This document shows positions 5,269-5,328 of a DNA stretch of 5,328 bases, one piece after another. Numbering within the stretch: position 1 is the first letter of the stretch; every line of letters begins with the position of its first letter. The translations under genes were made by a program, and so were the position numbers. Source of the DNA: Deltaproteobacteria bacterium CG07_land_8_20_14_0_80_60_11 (GTDB taxonomy: Bacteria > Desulfobacterota > Desulfobaccia > Desulfobaccales > 0-14-0-80-60-11); contig PEWM01000017.1 in the NCBI GenBank assembly GCA_002779455.1, positions 2,745 through 8,072 on the forward strand. The letters run 5' to 3'. The notes below the pieces were generated by a model. The model searched no databases and was not told where the DNA came from. It worked only from the letters and a program-made list of their open reading frames with translations.

Positions 5269-5328
5269 ATGGCTGAGTTAGATTTTGAAAAACTATCCGT
5301 TGACCCCGCGACCCAGGGCATGCTGAAG
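5269..5328 (+). CDS. cooS: First 20 codons of a probable anaerobic carbon monoxide dehydrogenase catalytic subunit; 3' end outside window
   Basis: The visible product is MAELDFEKLSVDPATQGMLK. The pattern (S)VDPATQxML(K) near the N-terminus is typical of Ni-Fe CO dehydrogenase CooS/AcsA proteins, where it is followed by a GIETxWDR segment and the first cluster-binding cysteines; none of that is in view. These enzymes interconvert CO and CO2 in the cytoplasm of anaerobes and use ferredoxin or a CooF-type protein as electron partner. The start is firm (AAGGAGG, 7 nt spacing). The family call rests on about ten residues and is provisional. The separate promoter candidate and lower-GC spacer suggest this gene begins its own transcription unit. 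Confidence 0.55.
   Translation, partial: MAELDFEKLSVDPATQGMLK

Overview
The window is GC-rich bacterial DNA with every recognisable gene on the + strand. A strictly anaerobic member of the Desulfobacterota (deltaproteobacteria) or a close relative is suggested by four things: a small clostridial/Desulfovibrio-type ferredoxin, an acyl-CoA synthetase-type protein ending in a GNAT domain, a CHASE2-cyclase, and what looks like the start of an anaerobic carbon monoxide dehydrogenase (CooS). This is inference from gene content; no rRNA or taxonomic marker is present.

Layout. Positions 1-576 hold the C-terminal GNAT acetyltransferase domain of a gene that starts outside the window. Positions 631-837 encode a 68-residue single-cluster-like ferredoxin with a TTG start. 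Positions 887-1478 are a graveyard. It contains the first ~34 codons of an IS3-family OrfA, then the C-terminal end of a probable HAD-type phosphatase with an in-frame TAG, then (overlapping its stop by ATGA) a MobA/GlmU-like nucleotidyltransferase that is frameshifted in a G8 tract and loses its 3' half. Positions 1479-1914 have no recognised gene and are visibly AT-richer in their first half.

Positions 1915-4161 encode a 748-residue CHASE2-class III adenylate cyclase with the complete catalytic residue set. After an AT-rich spacer, 4293 (or 4302)-5156 encodes an exported SUMF1/formylglycine-generating-enzyme-fold protein that lacks the FGE catalytic cysteine pair. A spacer with a 14-bp direct repeat and a dyad-rich AT stretch leads to a strong Shine-Dalgarno and the first 20 codons of a probable CooS (5269 to the window end).

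How the genes work together. The ferredoxin would be a natural electron carrier for an anaerobic metabolism that includes CO dehydrogenase, but the two genes are more than 4 kb apart and no direct link can be shown. The cyclase is expected to turn a periplasmic signal, sensed through CHASE2, into cytoplasmic cAMP. The SUMF1-like protein behind it would be periplasmic; the 131-bp gap and its own possible promoter argue against tight co-transcription. I found no tRNA, rRNA, CRISPR array, complete mobile element or convincing novel system. The most informative part is the decayed cluster at 887-1478.
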